The notes under the pieces: model-generated
Databases searched by the model: none
Seen by the model: the letters and a program-made list of their open reading frames with translations, nothing else
What the model was told of the DNA's origin: nothing
Assembly (NCBI GenBank): GCA_030789695.1
Contig: CM061132.1
Coordinates: forward strand, 165,751,442 to 165,815,441
Source: Scilla litardierei
Taxonomy: Eukaryota; Streptophyta; Magnoliopsida; Asparagales; Asparagaceae
Length of the DNA: 64,000 nt
Reading direction: 5' to 3'
In this document: positions 29,783 to 41,925 of the stretch, one piece after another
Layout: the number at the start of each line of letters is the position of its first letter
Numbering within the stretch: the stretch's first letter is position 1
Translations under genes and position numbers: made by a program

Positions 29783-30668
29783 TTAATTGACCCGTCTTAC
29801 CTGGGTGCCAGCAGCTGCTCCTGAAAGTTTCATTCCTATGTATTTTAAAACATGTCCACCAAGCAGTCCATGCGCTCCTTCCCTAAGCGTACGGTCGCCT
29901 CTACTTCCTTCGCTGAAACCAAGAGAGTGCATTCCCTCAAAACAGATGTCGGCCGCCTCCAACTTATGTCCCTCAGTCAGTCGTGTCACAGCAAAAAAAA
30001 TCTCTCAGCTAGGTAAATTTAGTCATAATGATCATTCCTATCGAACAACGACATCTTCAGCTTCCTCACCGTACCAGCAACCCTTAGACTCCCCTGGTCC
30101 GCTCGCCCTTCTGCCTGTCCATAGTGATGGGGATGATTAGTGTCCCATCGTATCTTTTCGGGTCATCCATAACCCCTCGATGGGGCGTCGTCTTTGTCAC
30201 CATCGCCACCACAGTCATCTTTGTCCCAAACTGAGTCTTTACTGTCCCGTCGTCGTCCAGGTCAGCGTCATAGTCCCCCTGATACTCTTCGTAGGTCGAA
30301 AGTGGACATCGTCGTCTCTCTGCAGCGTGCCGGAAGCCATGAGAGGCTCCAAGACATCTATGTCGTTGTCAGTTTCTAGTATGAGCCTCCGGTGGCCGCT
30401 GATGTTTCAATAGGTTGCTATGGAGCCGCGGGGTCCCTGGCGGGCCCTCGCGACCATGCAGTGGCTCGACAAGCCACTGGCCAGCCGCCAACCCTGGGAT
30501 GAGCCCCTGTGGTGGATGGGACGGATCGTCGGCCTCCTCCTTTTTGTATGTCGCTTCCTTGAAGTATTGGTCCGCGTCGGAGAGCAATCCTTTGATATAT
30601 TCATCAACGTTTTCCTTCCCTCTCTGAAAAGTTTTCGCCTTTTGCCTTTGATTTGGTTTGACGTCCAA
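29783..30668 (-). pseudogene. Gypsy gag remnant
   Basis: Minus-strand fragments include TEGHKLEAADICFEGMHSLG (29783-29989), resembling the gag core, and an N-terminal charged part (30369-30668, FQRGKENVDEYIKGLLSDAD). They lie in different frames and are interrupted. Confidence 0.55.
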
Positions 30669-30924
30669 ATCTAAGTTATTCGCTGCTTTTGCGTTAGGGT
30701 TTCATGAAAGCTCCAACTTTGCATCCAACTTTGCCTTCATCCTTGCATTTGACGCCATGAATCTCGCCTCGAGTTCGGATTTGAGGGAGATAATTGATGA
30801 TTCTAGCTTCGCCACCGATTTCTTCTACTCTCCCACCTCGGCGTCGAGTTTCTCTTCCAAAGTTTCGATTTGTTTCGTTGTCGTCGTCGCTATTAATGCC
30901 CAGATCGATGCTTTGATTCCAAAT

Positions 30925-31284
30925 TGATAGGATTCGCTAGGGTTTGAAAGATAAAAATCAAGTTTTTATTCGAAATAAGAAGAAAAAATAAAGATAGTGG
31001 TCACGTTCGAGAGATGGACGGCTCTCTGAAGTCACCAATTCGAGAGAATGTCCGCACTTTTCACAAAAGAGGGAATCTATCAAGCGCTCACGAGTTTTCT
31101 CTCAAGATTCAATATGAAATTCATACACTCCCTAGTCCCATATAATTACTAATTAGTATTCAGCAAAATTACAAAAATACCACTAGACTCCTAAAATTAC
31201 GAAAACACCCCTGAAACTCAATTTTCAGCCGTTTCAGCCGCCGCACTCTTCTTCTTGCGCCGTCTCTGGCATGTGATGAATCCA
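30925..31284 (-). repeat. 5' LTR of the 27-31 kb Gypsy element
   Basis: Plus-strand start TGATAGGATTCGC. Homologous to 27415-27775. Confidence 0.75.
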
Positions 31285-34200
31285 CCGCCTGCTTCAATAT
31301 TGCGTGTTAGTTCCTTTAACACCTCATTTTTACATGTTAAAGTGGCAAAGCAATCTTGGATGGTTTGTTTCATTGTCGGGGTATCAGTGTAGTCGTGGAC
31401 TGGTCTGTTAAAATTTTTTTGTGTGATTTTTTTTGGTTTTGGGTTGGGGGGTAGCCATCTGGTAGTATCACCTTAGGCCCAATTCTATATAAAAAAGCAA
31501 GCATACAATACATTTCATGATATTTTTTGCCTTGCTTGATTGGTATTGTTTTAACCATTTCTAGGTATCTTTATCGCACATGCCAAATATTAATAATGAA
31601 ATGTAACAAGAAGTTTGGAATTTAATAGTTCATTTTTGTATAGCTCACTGATTTTTTGTGTAATTACTGATTTGCTTCATCCATGATGCTACAGTTTCAT
31701 TGTGCATCCGATGCCTGGTTCCAATCAGAACCAGAAATTGCCAGGCAGTCAAGGAGATGTATCGTTGGGATTATGAAGCAAGACCTCAGGTTGTTCGCAG
31801 GCAAGATCCATACCATATTAGAACTGGAAAAGAAATTCTCTACTATTCTTGCAATACAATAAAGCCTTCTATATGGGCAATAAAACCTTGGTGTCTAAGA
31901 TATTTATAGCCCTAGAAAAGAAACAAAGTACATTGCCTAAGAACTCTAATACAATAAAAACTCTCAAAAACTCTAATTATATTTACCATTCTGCTACTGA
32001 TTGGTACGATTGATGCCATACTGGTGAAGTTTCTAACCTGTAATGAGATAAATTTCAGTTTAAAGTCACTAAATATTATCTCATGGGGGCATTTTCTTTT
32101 TTTATAAGTAAACGTTAATTTGGAGGATTTCAGCTTTTAAGGCGGCTTCATTTTTGACATTAATTTAATATTTCTGTTATTTACTGCCTTTTATTAACAG
32201 TGTTAATCATTAACAAAGGGAAGATTACAGGAACACGGAAACTACATGGAATTTAGGCTATATTGTAAAAAATAGCTGGAGAGGGGGAGGAAAGAACTTC
32301 GGCAAGTGCCATATTAACCTTCTATTTGAATATGTGGCGCGAGTGGTATCTCCTTCGAAACTGTGTTGGTGTAAAAGACCTTGCGAGAGTATTCAGTAAG
32401 TTCGGAGGTGCAAGGGCAAATTTGTGCTATCGAGTTGGCAAATACGAAGAACTTTGCAATTAACCATTATTTTTTATCGGTCTGCTTCTTGATTCGATTA
32501 TCTAAAATTATGACAGCCCTTGCCTTGTCAACAGCTTCTCATCGCCACATCACCTGTGGCTAACTTTCCGACACAACAAAGAGGAGAGCTGTCGATCCAA
32601 ATATTCGTATGTGGCCACCATGTATTCCCCACAGAGAAGGCAATGTGGGTGCAACACGGTTTGGTGTTGCAGCTGTTGGCTGCGGGAAGCGAGTTTCCAG
32701 GTTGATGTGGGAGATTCTGCCGATGCTTGGCTTCAACCTTTGGCGATGCGGCTGGCTAGAAGTATCCATGGGTTTCCCATTAATGGCTAGAAGATGAAGA
32801 AGAATGAGGGACCAAGATTTGAGAGTGCACCTTTTGGTGTTTCCAATATCTTTGTATGGCTCGATCATGAACTGTTGTTTTTCCGAATCTTGTTTCAGTT
32901 GGTCTTTGCCAAATTTTAGTCGATCTCTGTCAAATCTTTAGGATTGATCTATGTAACTGATCTGATGGAACTTGAAGAGAGGTTAGCAAAAACATTTGTA
33001 TTGTTTCGTTTCATCTCACGTTTCAAGTAGCGTGCATGCAATGGGTGTTTTGATTATCCTTCTTCTTGAATGAGTTGGGATATTTTTACAAAAAGGAAAA
33101 ATCCAAATAATGCAATCGATTATTCGCCTACTTGTTGAGAGGCGTATCGCTGCCATGGCTATGATTTGCAATTATGTATGCATTATTTGTGAATCATTTT
33201 GGCATTTCCTCTTGGATCCCCAAAATAATGGTTGGTTCAATTATTGGTAAATTTTGAGAGTACTTTTAATTATCTCAGCAAAAAAGCCAAAGTTGTGAGC
33301 TTTTACAAATCATAGCCATGGCACTCACTTTCTATAGACACTTACTTTCTATAGACAACTGTTGAGACGAGTCTTTTTTTATAGATACATCAGAAAGCAG
33401 GAAACATGGATCGTGGAACACGGTTATATCCGTCCTAACTGTTTAACCCCAAACACGGAGAAATTCCATCGGAGCCCTAAAAGATGGAAAATAAAGAAAA
33501 ATAAAAGGTGATACAGAGTAGTGGGATTCGAACCGGCTCTCCACCGAGACTTATTTTAATGAAAAGGATTTAGATTGGAGCTATCATGGTCTTCTCATTA
33601 ATTTGATTGTGCTTGTGCACGGACAATTTGTGACAAGCCACGTTCTCGTTTAGATCCGAGCTTATTTTTCCTTTTTTGAGAGTATTATCGAATTGTGAGT
33701 TTCACGTGGCTTAATTATCCTACAAAAACATATCAAATATCACCATAACAATCTATATTACAATTGAGGAGTTTGTGGCAATCACACAAGTATGCCACAT
33801 AAGATATCACTATTACATTCTATGTTACAATTGCGGTTTTCCATTAATTCTTTTCCACCTTTTTAACTTTCTCTATTTACAAGTTTGACATTGAGACTCT
33901 TCTTCACTTATTTTCGGACAATACTCACACTTGCACGTGCTTTTACACTCGCACGCGCTCTTTTATTTCTATTCCCACCCTGCACGGGCGCGCGTCTTTG
34001 GTTGAATTTTTTTTGGCGACTTGCATTATGTGCCCGGTTATTACTATGTGCACGGATTATAATGACAAGTTATTTATAATCTTCTTTTTTTGGTACATCG
34101 GAAAATATTTATAATTTTCTTTATTATTATATATCTATATTAGATTTGATAACTGTTTTTGAATTCTAGGGGTGACTAGGACATGATAAATAGTGGCTGC

Positions 34201-34556
34201 GATTTGATCTTGGGAAATGGAAGGTTGAGACGAGTTTTGAGAAACTTTTGAGGGGGAACCAATTTGGTTGGAAAACTCAATATTTTGAAATTTGTATGAA
34301 AAACGCAGTTGACCCTCTCTTACCTCGGGCGTAGCAAATCTCAGACCCGAACAAAAGGAACTTTATAGTAGCATTTGCATGCATTAGTCACCCTCACACA
34401 TTTACACTTAATGCAGCAGAGTAAGTACACACGTGTTTAATGCATTGACATGCATTTGTCATGCTCACACATTATCAACTCGAATGGACATGGCAATTTA
34501 ATGGTCGTGGGGCCCACCATCAAGGAAGATGCTGCAGAGCGAAATTTGTGGAGAGC
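31285..34556. other. Intergenic DNA with weak open stretches
   Basis: No gene is supported. Points noted: a possible terminal exon at about 31695-31775 (see 24508-24809); a 44-residue frame starting ATG at about 32333 (MWREWYLLRNCVGVKDLARV, stop near 32467); and a 62-residue frame at 32609-32797. None has a recognised family. The rest is AT-rich. Confidence 0.35.
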
Positions 34557-34762
34557 TAAGTTGTTGTTCTGCGCCGAATTTGTTGTTCCGCGCCCTATTT
34601 GTTGTTTCGTGTCGAAGGCCCCGGCGTCGAATTTGATATTCCGCGTCGAAAGCGTCCGCTAAATTTTTTTAAACTAATTTATTGTTCCGCGTCAAAGGCG
34701 TCCGTGCCAAATTATTGTTCTACGCTAATTTATTGTTCCGCGTCGAAGAAGTTTGTGCCCTC
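34557..34762 (+). repeat. Imperfect direct repeats upstream of the YTH gene
   Basis: About six imperfect copies of an AATTTATTGTTCCGCGTCGA plus AGGCGTCCGTGCC-like unit, roughly 30-40 bp each. They lie about 200 bp before the predicted TATA box of the YTH gene and carry a CpG-containing CCGCGTCGA core. Confidence 0.65.
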
Positions 34763-34941
34763 TAAATATTTTTACGCTAATTAACGCACTCTTAAACTGA
34801 AGGAGAGAATAAATGTTTGAAAAGATTTGACGAGCGTACAGAGACACCACATGTTGGCAATGGCAAATGTATCCTTTCAACTATTGACGTTTGTCTAAAT
34901 TCAATCGCTCAAAAGAAGGGCGGTTTGGGTATTTCGGTAAT

Positions 34942-34949
34942 CTATAAAG
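34942..34949 (+). promoter_or_regulatory. Predicted TATA box of the YTH gene
   Basis: CTATAAAG is followed by a pyrimidine-rich stretch (CTCTCCTCAAC, CCCCTCTCTCCTCTCG) typical of plant 5' leaders. Transcription would start near 34975, giving a 5' UTR exon ending at a GTATC donor near 35216 and a ~1.1-kb leader intron to 36294. Confidence 0.4.
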
Positions 34950-35176
34950 TCTCTCCTCAACTTTTTTACGCCCCTCTCTCCTCTCGCTTCCTCGTGTCTT
35001 TGCGTCTTCCCTTTTTTGGGTAGTACATAGCATCATCACCGTCATTATTAATTTCATTTTTCTCTAGGGTTAGGGTTTTTGGAAAGCGAATCTGCACCAA
35101 AATTGGCAGCAAATGGTGCAGAGATTCGCTGCCGGAGTGGAGAAGTCCTAGTTCCCCTCTCTCAATTGCCCGATTC

Positions 35177-35194
35177 ATGCATGCCATGAATTAG
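35177..35194 (+). other. Short upstream ORF in the YTH 5' leader
   Basis: ATG-CAT-GCC-ATG-AAT-TAG, a five-codon frame in the inferred 5' UTR exon, ahead of the leader intron. If the leader model is right, it could lower initiation at the main ATG. Confidence 0.3.
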
Positions 35195-36316
35195 GGTTTG
35201 AATTATACTATTCCGGTATCTTTTTCTCTATATTTCTCCCCTTTGTTTTCAATTTGTTGCGTTGAATTTGGCTGTGGTTTGTGTGTTTCCCGTGAGATAT
35301 AATCTTGATTTAGGGTTTTTGGTAATCTTGTGTTTAGAATTGGGTCAGTTCGGTTGACTTTGGCTCGTTTCATTGTTCTTCCAGTAATTTGAATTTAGGG
35401 ATTTTTGTATTTTGATTGAGTTATGAAAACTGGGTCTTGACAAAAAATTTGTTAATTGGGATTTGCGGTGTTTTCGCAATTTTGGGTTTGTCACGAGTTA
35501 CTTGTTTCTTATGTGAAAAGAATATTCTTGACTTGAATTTTTAGAAATTGGATGAGTTTGCATGTTAAAGTTTGTGCTCTGTGTTGGTGGAAAGACTACG
35601 TCTTGGAAACCTGGCCAATCCTGTGTCATGAGCAATAATCAGAGGAGGGTTCAAGTGTTCTTTTGACAATTTATTGGGAGTGTCTGTATTTTATTAGAGT
35701 TCTGCAGGTTAAGCTTAGTGTGAGTGTGAGCGAGATAGAGAGAGTGTGCCCCCGTGCCCGTGCTGGTGCGAGTATGCATGTCAATTGCATGACTTTATAA
35801 ACTAGCCGATTGCTATAAACTAAATGGATGCCAAACTTATTATTTCATGACTATCTACACCAGGATACACACACAAAAATTATTTCTTTGTAGAACTGTA
35901 CAATTGTACTATATCTTGCATCCGAAATAAAATTTTAATAGATTCGATTCCTTCACACGCCTCTTCTCAGGATATGGTGATCTTTATCAATAATTTTTAA
36001 AAGTGAGTTTTGGCATGCATAATCTAGTTTCCTTCATTAAGAGGCTTCTCTTGTTATTTTCCCTTGTTTTTCTTTGTGACTTTAGCTTTTTCTGCAAATC
36101 TTATGTTGCTGGCAGATATGGTATATAATTTTGTAATAGTTGATCTTATTTTTGTGTTATGTTTTCAGAGGATTACATGGTGCTTCGAAGTTTTCTCGTT
36201 TTTGATTCATTGTGATGATCTATTGGTTTCTATTATGGTTGGCAGATATTTGTAGCAGGTGGCTATTTTCTTAATCTGTGTTTTTCTTCTACAGGGGCAG
36301 CAGTGCTAGTATTGAA

Positions 36317-39300
36317 ATGTATACGGGTGCCGATAATGGACTTACAGAAACCTACATGGTATGCATTTGTTATCTAGCAATATTTCATTGCATGAACCTA
36401 TAAGATTTGAGTTTGTATTAATCTTCAAAATTCCTTGAGTATTCCGTTATGGATGAAACTAGTCGTGCTGATGGATTAAAGTAATATGCACAATTGCATA
36501 GTTCACTGGATTCTAATATATGTTTTACTCTGTGAAGCCCACAAAACACAATCTGTCATTGCTGAAAGTATTATTGTATATGATTTCTTTCATGAAACTC
36601 AACTATGGTGTCTTTCTCCTCATTTTGTTTACAGATGCCTGGTATTGGTCCAAATCCTCAATTAACATTACAGCAACCTTCGGAGGGGGTTGATTATATG
36701 AGTAATGAACTGGCTCATGAGGTTATCTATGACCAAGGGCTATACTATCCTGCTGCCAACTATTATGGGTATTTTTGTACAGGTAAAGTCTCTAACTTGT
36801 AACATAGGAGAATTCAATGACTAAGCATTGCAAAGAGTTTTAGCTTATTTTGGTGTATGAACAGGTGTTGAGCCGCAGAGTGAATGGGATGACCACCATA
36901 GATTTTTTGGTTTAGATGGTCAAGAACTCCATTACTCGGTGAGTTATAGGATCAAATCTCTTTTTAGGCTGATGATGATGATGTCTCAAGCAAATAATTA
37001 TTTATTGTTATAACTTGGATTCTCCTTGTCTCTGGTGCAGGCTTGGCAAACTGAAAGTTCTCCATATGTATATTATTCACCTAGCTATGGATATGCACAG
37101 TCATCTTACAATCCTTACATATCTGGTGCTGTCATAGGAGTTGATGGTCCAGTTTTAGGAACACAACAATACTTCTCCAATCCTTCATACCAGCTACCTG
37201 TCTCGTCATCTAGTGGTTACATTCCTTTAGTTGCCCAGCCCAATTCAGATGCTGTCTCCAATATCTCGGGACCTCCTTCTGTATTTGGCACTGTTTCATC
37301 AATTCCTGGTAGACCAGCCACTGCAGGTTCAAAGCATTCGCAATCACGAGTATCTTCAAATGGAGGAGCCACTGCTCAGGGGTCTGCTTCATGGATTCGG
37401 AAATCTGAGTCTTCACAGACTGCATCATCTGAAACGTCTAAGAATGTGCCTTCAAATAAACAGCCTTCATCGCTGGGGTCTGCAACATCGGGTAGTGTTA
37501 CTCAGATGGCACAGGTATTACATCCTTGTAAAATGCCTCAAATGGTCCGGCTTGTTTCCCTTTTCCCACCCAGATCTCGTACTGTGCTGGGATGCTTATG
37601 TGCTACTTACTTTTTGATACTAATTTCCTAAATAATCAATTATTCTAATTTTTTTGTTTTTCTTCAGCTATTTTCCTTGTCCGATTCCTTCCCTCCATTC
37701 CCCCTGTTTGTGGGGACTCTCCCCTGAAATAATGGCTTGCCATTATTAATCATTATAATAAGTAGACCAGTATGATCTTTGTACTAAATCAGAACCTGCT
37801 TTTGGATTGTGTGGTCACAGGGTAGAACTGGTTTGATGCAAGTGCCTGATCATTTCCATCGCGGTAGTTTTTCATCTGTTCAAAATCCATCAGAAGCTTC
37901 ATCAAATAATCTTCATCCGAACTTTGGATCCAGCGTTGGTGGTTGGACAACAGTTGACAGGTTTAGGCCCAGGTTCCAATTTAACGGGGCACCGAAGAAT
38001 GGGAATGGACGCCCTGGTATTTTGGGTGAGCAAAACAGAGGGCCACGGACAAATAGATCAAAAGGTCAATGGCCATCAGAAGCTTCTGATGGAATACAGA
38101 TGAACAAAGCAGGTGCTAATAATGCACATGAAGCCATTGCCATTAGTGCAGACCAATACAACAAGGATGATTTACTAATTGACTATCCAGATGCCAAATT
38201 TTTTGTCATCAAATCATACAGCGAGGATGACGTTCATAAAAGCATCAAGTATAATGTTTGGTCTAGCACACCTAATGGAAACAAAAGGCTACATAGTGCA
38301 TATGAGGACGCACAGCGAATATCTGCTGGAAAGTCCAGGAATTGCCCTATATTTCTCTTCTTCTCTGTGAGTGATCTTCCTTATTATTATTAGAGACCGT
38401 CGTCAGGCTCTCCATTGTGGTCCACCAAGTCACTTGTTGATTTTGACTTAAGAACTGGCTCATGTGCAGGTCAATGCAAGCGGGCAGTTCTGTGGTGTCG
38501 CTGAAATGATTGGTCCTGTTGACTTCGACAAGGATATGGATTTCTGGCAGCAAGACAAATGGACCGGTAGCTTTCCTGTAAAATGGCATATAATTAAGGA
38601 TGTATCAAACACTAGTTTTCGGCACATCATTTTAGAGAACAATGAAAATAAACCTGTAACTAATAGCAGAGACACCCAAGAGGTAAATACTCATCCCCTA
38701 TTGCCTTCTGGTTATTGTGCTTTTTAGTTGCTGTAGCTTTGAGTATTTCTTTCGTTAAAGATATGTATCCATGTGAAATGTATGAAAATCGCAATTGCAC
38801 GCTGAATTGATGTTTTTCTAATGTGGTCGAGGAGGTTGGTGCCACATATAATGAGTGGGATCTGATTCTCAGTTCTCTTAGAACTTAGTTGTTGAATTAC
38901 ACAATTTTTTTCCTTCATGTTTTGATATCACAAACATGTGATATTCCAGTTTTAACAGCTAACATCATTTCCTGAAGGTATTGCTCCTGTTTGGAGGAAT
39001 ACTGTTTCTTGTTTTGCTACACACAATATGTTCTCCTCTTGTTATCTTCCTGTTCATTTGCTTCAAATTGATTGTCAATAGTAATGTTATTTGTTACAAA
39101 TAAAGGATAGGTAGACATGTTATTCTTGTTCCCCAAGTCCAAAAGATTAAGGATTGGTCCATTGACTCCATTCCACTAGGTCATCCACGACCTAATTGCT
39201 GATGTCTTCAAATACCACATCAATGAGGTAGGTTACGATTTATTCACTACTACTTTTGTGTGGGTTACTAGATAGAGATGAATCTTCAACTATCTGGCAC

Positions 39301-40447
39301 ATGGGTTTGCAAGTTTGCGCATGTGTGACTAATCTAGCATTTGATTTGAGTGAAACCCTCAGTCTCAGGTCGACACATCTCTCTGATGGTTATGTACTGA
39401 TCCCCATAGAAAAGACAGGTTTCCTGAAAGGGAATGAAATAACTTTTCGTAATCTGGATTTGGATTTACTCCCACCTGATATTTCCTCCCTTTTAAGTTT
39501 GAATTCACATGTGTCGTTAATTATGTGCTTTTAAACCGTAAATATATTTTGATTACAAGGTCATTGTTTGGAAATGTCAGGATTTTACCCTTCGTCCAGG
39601 TCTTACTGAAAAACTACTTTCTTGAAGATTATTTGTTGGGACTTCTATGATTATTTTTGTCTTTCCATTAGGCAATCTGTTTAATGCTTTAAGAATTCTG
39701 TTTCCGGCTTGTGAGAACTTCTTGCTGTAACTTACACTTGTTTTATGCATGCAGATAACATATGTTCCTGGCATGAACATGCTAAACATCTTCAAGGGTA
39801 GCCCCCTGACGACATCTATACTTGACGATTTTATGTTCTATGAAGAGCGACAGAAAATAATGCAGGAAGAGAAATCTAGATTTACTGGAAGAAGTTACAA
39901 CACATACGTGCCTGCAATTGTTTCTGCCAGAGACTTGGCCAATCTGAATGGTTCTGCTGATCAGTGTGCAAAAGAGGAAGGAGGTCAATCAAGTGTTGGT
40001 ATTACTTCGCGTCAACCTCTGAAGGTTGATGGTAAGAATTGTGCTGGTACTCTTATTACAACTGAGGCAGTGCCGGCTAATATCAAATGCGGGAAGAGTT
40101 TGGGCAATGATGGTCCTATTGACGATCATGCTCCTTCAAAACATGATGCTATTAAACAATCAGATGATCAAAGACATGTTAATTCTGATCAAAAGATTGA
40201 TGCCGACGTTGCAAGTTCTGTACCTAAGATGAATTCACTATCAATTGGCTCTAATGAAGCCAGCACGGAGCCTGTTGAAGGTTCTCATAGTGATGTTGTC
40301 ACTGTCGGCTCGATGTGCATCAAGGTAAATGGAACTGTTGAGCCGACTTCCAAGGTTATAACTATAGGGTCTATTCCCGTTGAACCCAAAGCAATGAAAC
40401 TTGACAAGAAAGGTACGACATCTGATGGGACTACATCACAGAAATGA
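36317..40447 (+). CDS. ECT: YTH-domain m6A reader of the ECT (YTHDF) family
   Basis: Coding exons 36317-36358 (exon from 36295), 36635-36782, 36865-36938, 37041-37514, 37821-38366, 38470-38682 and 39755-40447 have GT-AG borders and consistent phases, giving 729 residues. The N-terminal half is disordered, Tyr/Ser/Pro/Asn-rich, with [32 protein letters not shown] and [20 protein letters not shown], blocks shared by the plant ECT6/7/8-like group (recalled, not searched). The YTH domain spans about residues 370-530: [59 protein letters not shown]. Trp393, Trp454 and Trp459 fit the aromatic cage that binds N6-methyladenosine. Such proteins read m6A on cytoplasmic mRNA and can drive condensation through the N-terminus. 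The C-tail is Ser/Asp-rich. ATG 36317 was chosen because the upstream leader has no open frame; the exact subfamily is inferred. Confidence 0.93.
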
Positions 40448-41862
40448 TAATTGTGTAGTGTGTGGGTTATGAACGTCAGAAATGATAATTGCTTTTGTAC
40501 TACTATTCAAGGTTTTTGAAACCGGCATTTAGCCATCAACTATTGTGATATCTGTCATGTTTACGCCGCTGGTTTCCAAAGCTTAGTTGGGCACGGTTCA
40601 TTTACTGTTTCTTCTTTTAAGCCAGCTGGTTGCGTTCAGGAAGTTGGTGTAGAGTGGTTTGGGAGATTCTTTCTTCTAAAGTCTTGATATTTTACTCTGG
40701 AAATTTACAAAAATGTAATGTCTCTTACCCTTTTTTGTGACCGTCAGATTCAAATACAAATACTAAGCTTACCTTGTTCTGGTTCCTTCTGTGTCGTATC
40801 CTTTGTTTTCCTTTTGCATCTCATGATTACTTAACCAGTTTTAACCCATCCTTTGGCTTTTTATGTTGACTGTAAAGAACCTTTCTCATGCAACTTGATA
40901 TTTGTTTGTACTTCCAATTCTTGTGAATCTCTGATGAACAACATTGGTGAAACCCGTGATGGTATTCTGGTGTTTATATTACTTTATTCTTTTCTATGTT
41001 CGTTTGCTACCAGTTGTTATCTTGTGTTTTAGTTTCCCATGTTTGCATGCTGAAGGTCAAACCATAAGGGGTGGTTTTGTGAATACATGTTGCTACCAGT
41101 TGTTATCTAGTTGTTCTCTTTGTTCGTTTAATCCAGTTGTTATCTATGTTGTTTGTGAATAAAGTGCGTCTAATCCAGTTGTTATCTATGTTCGTTTGCT
41201 ACCAGTTGTTATCTTGTCTTTTAGTTTGCCCTGTCAGCCAGTGACATTCTTGTCGTAGGGTAAGATTTTAAATACAGATGCCTGCATATACATGTGAATG
41301 TTTTTCGTTTGATTCTATGTGCCTCAGAATTATACGCACTTTCTCCATGGCATACAACACCCCAATTTGCTGTGTATATAATCATGGCCTAAAAATAAGG
41401 GGTGGTTTTGTGAATCTCAAATTTTGGTTCTTTTTTAATTCCGTCCTGACCAATCAGATCTTGGGGTTTGCTGGCCCCGCACAGAGGATTGTCTCCCCAT
41501 CTAGATGAGAAAAAGGTTAGAAGATGCTGCTGGTGGTGCTTGCATATTCTCTTGTTAAGTGGGCGGTAGGTTGTTGGATGTAACTGAATCCTACCCTTAC
41601 CTACAACACTTGTTCTGGTTGTCAATTCACAGCAGCACTTGTGAATTGCCAACCTGCACACCACCATTCCAAACTGAGGTGTGCTATTCTCGTGATCATT
41701 GTCACATGTCCTCAAAATCTTTTTCACTAGTGGGCATACATAGAGCACAGAGAACAAACCTAATAGCCTGCAACTTTGTTCTTGTCCTTTCCTTGTATGG
41801 TGGATGGCCCCGTTCCCTGCTTCAACACAAACTGATATAGAGGTAACAAGCAGAGGAGCAAC
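40448..41862. other. YTH 3' UTR and GDSL promoter region with short repeats
   Basis: 40448 to about 40750 is probably the YTH 3' UTR. From 40980 to 41230 a CCAGTTGTTATCTATGTTCG-like unit occurs about five times. An ATAAGGGGTGGTTTTGTGAA motif occurs at about 41065 and 41394. No gene is supported. Confidence 0.5.
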
Positions 41863-41870
41863 TTATAAAA
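41863..41870 (+). promoter_or_regulatory. Predicted TATA box of the first GDSL gene
   Basis: TTATAAAA lies 56 bases before the ATG at 41926, consistent with a short ~30-base 5' UTR. Confidence 0.5.
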
Positions 41871-41925
41871 GAGTTTGTAGACTCCTCCATCTTTCATTCG
41901 CTGGATCCAGACTGCTGCTTCTAAT

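Larger units (their letters stand above)
27415..31284 (-). mobile_element. Degenerate Gypsy element on the minus strand
   Basis: Diverged LTRs at 27415-27775 and 30925-31284 share long stretches (TTTGAAAGATAAAAATCA, AAAAGAGGGAATCTATCA, CTCAATTTTCAGCCGTTTCA). The polypurine tract of the minus strand (TTTTTGGGAGGAGTAATG, about 27776-27796) lies inside the left LTR, and a primer-site-like TTTGGAATCAAAGC lies inside the right LTR. Gag remnants occupy 29780-30670 and pol 3' remnants 27965-29660. The reverse transcriptase part is missing or unrecognisable. No target duplication was found. Confidence 0.8.

Noticed and set aside
33480..33550. tRNA- or SINE-like B box (GGTTCGAATCCC on the minus strand)
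   Set aside because: The T-stem does not pair well, no A box at correct spacing, and no cloverleaf could be drawn.
38683..39754. Extra YTH exon in the 1.07-kb intron
   Set aside because: Joining 38682 to 39755 already gives a continuous YTH domain of expected length; no extra exon is needed.
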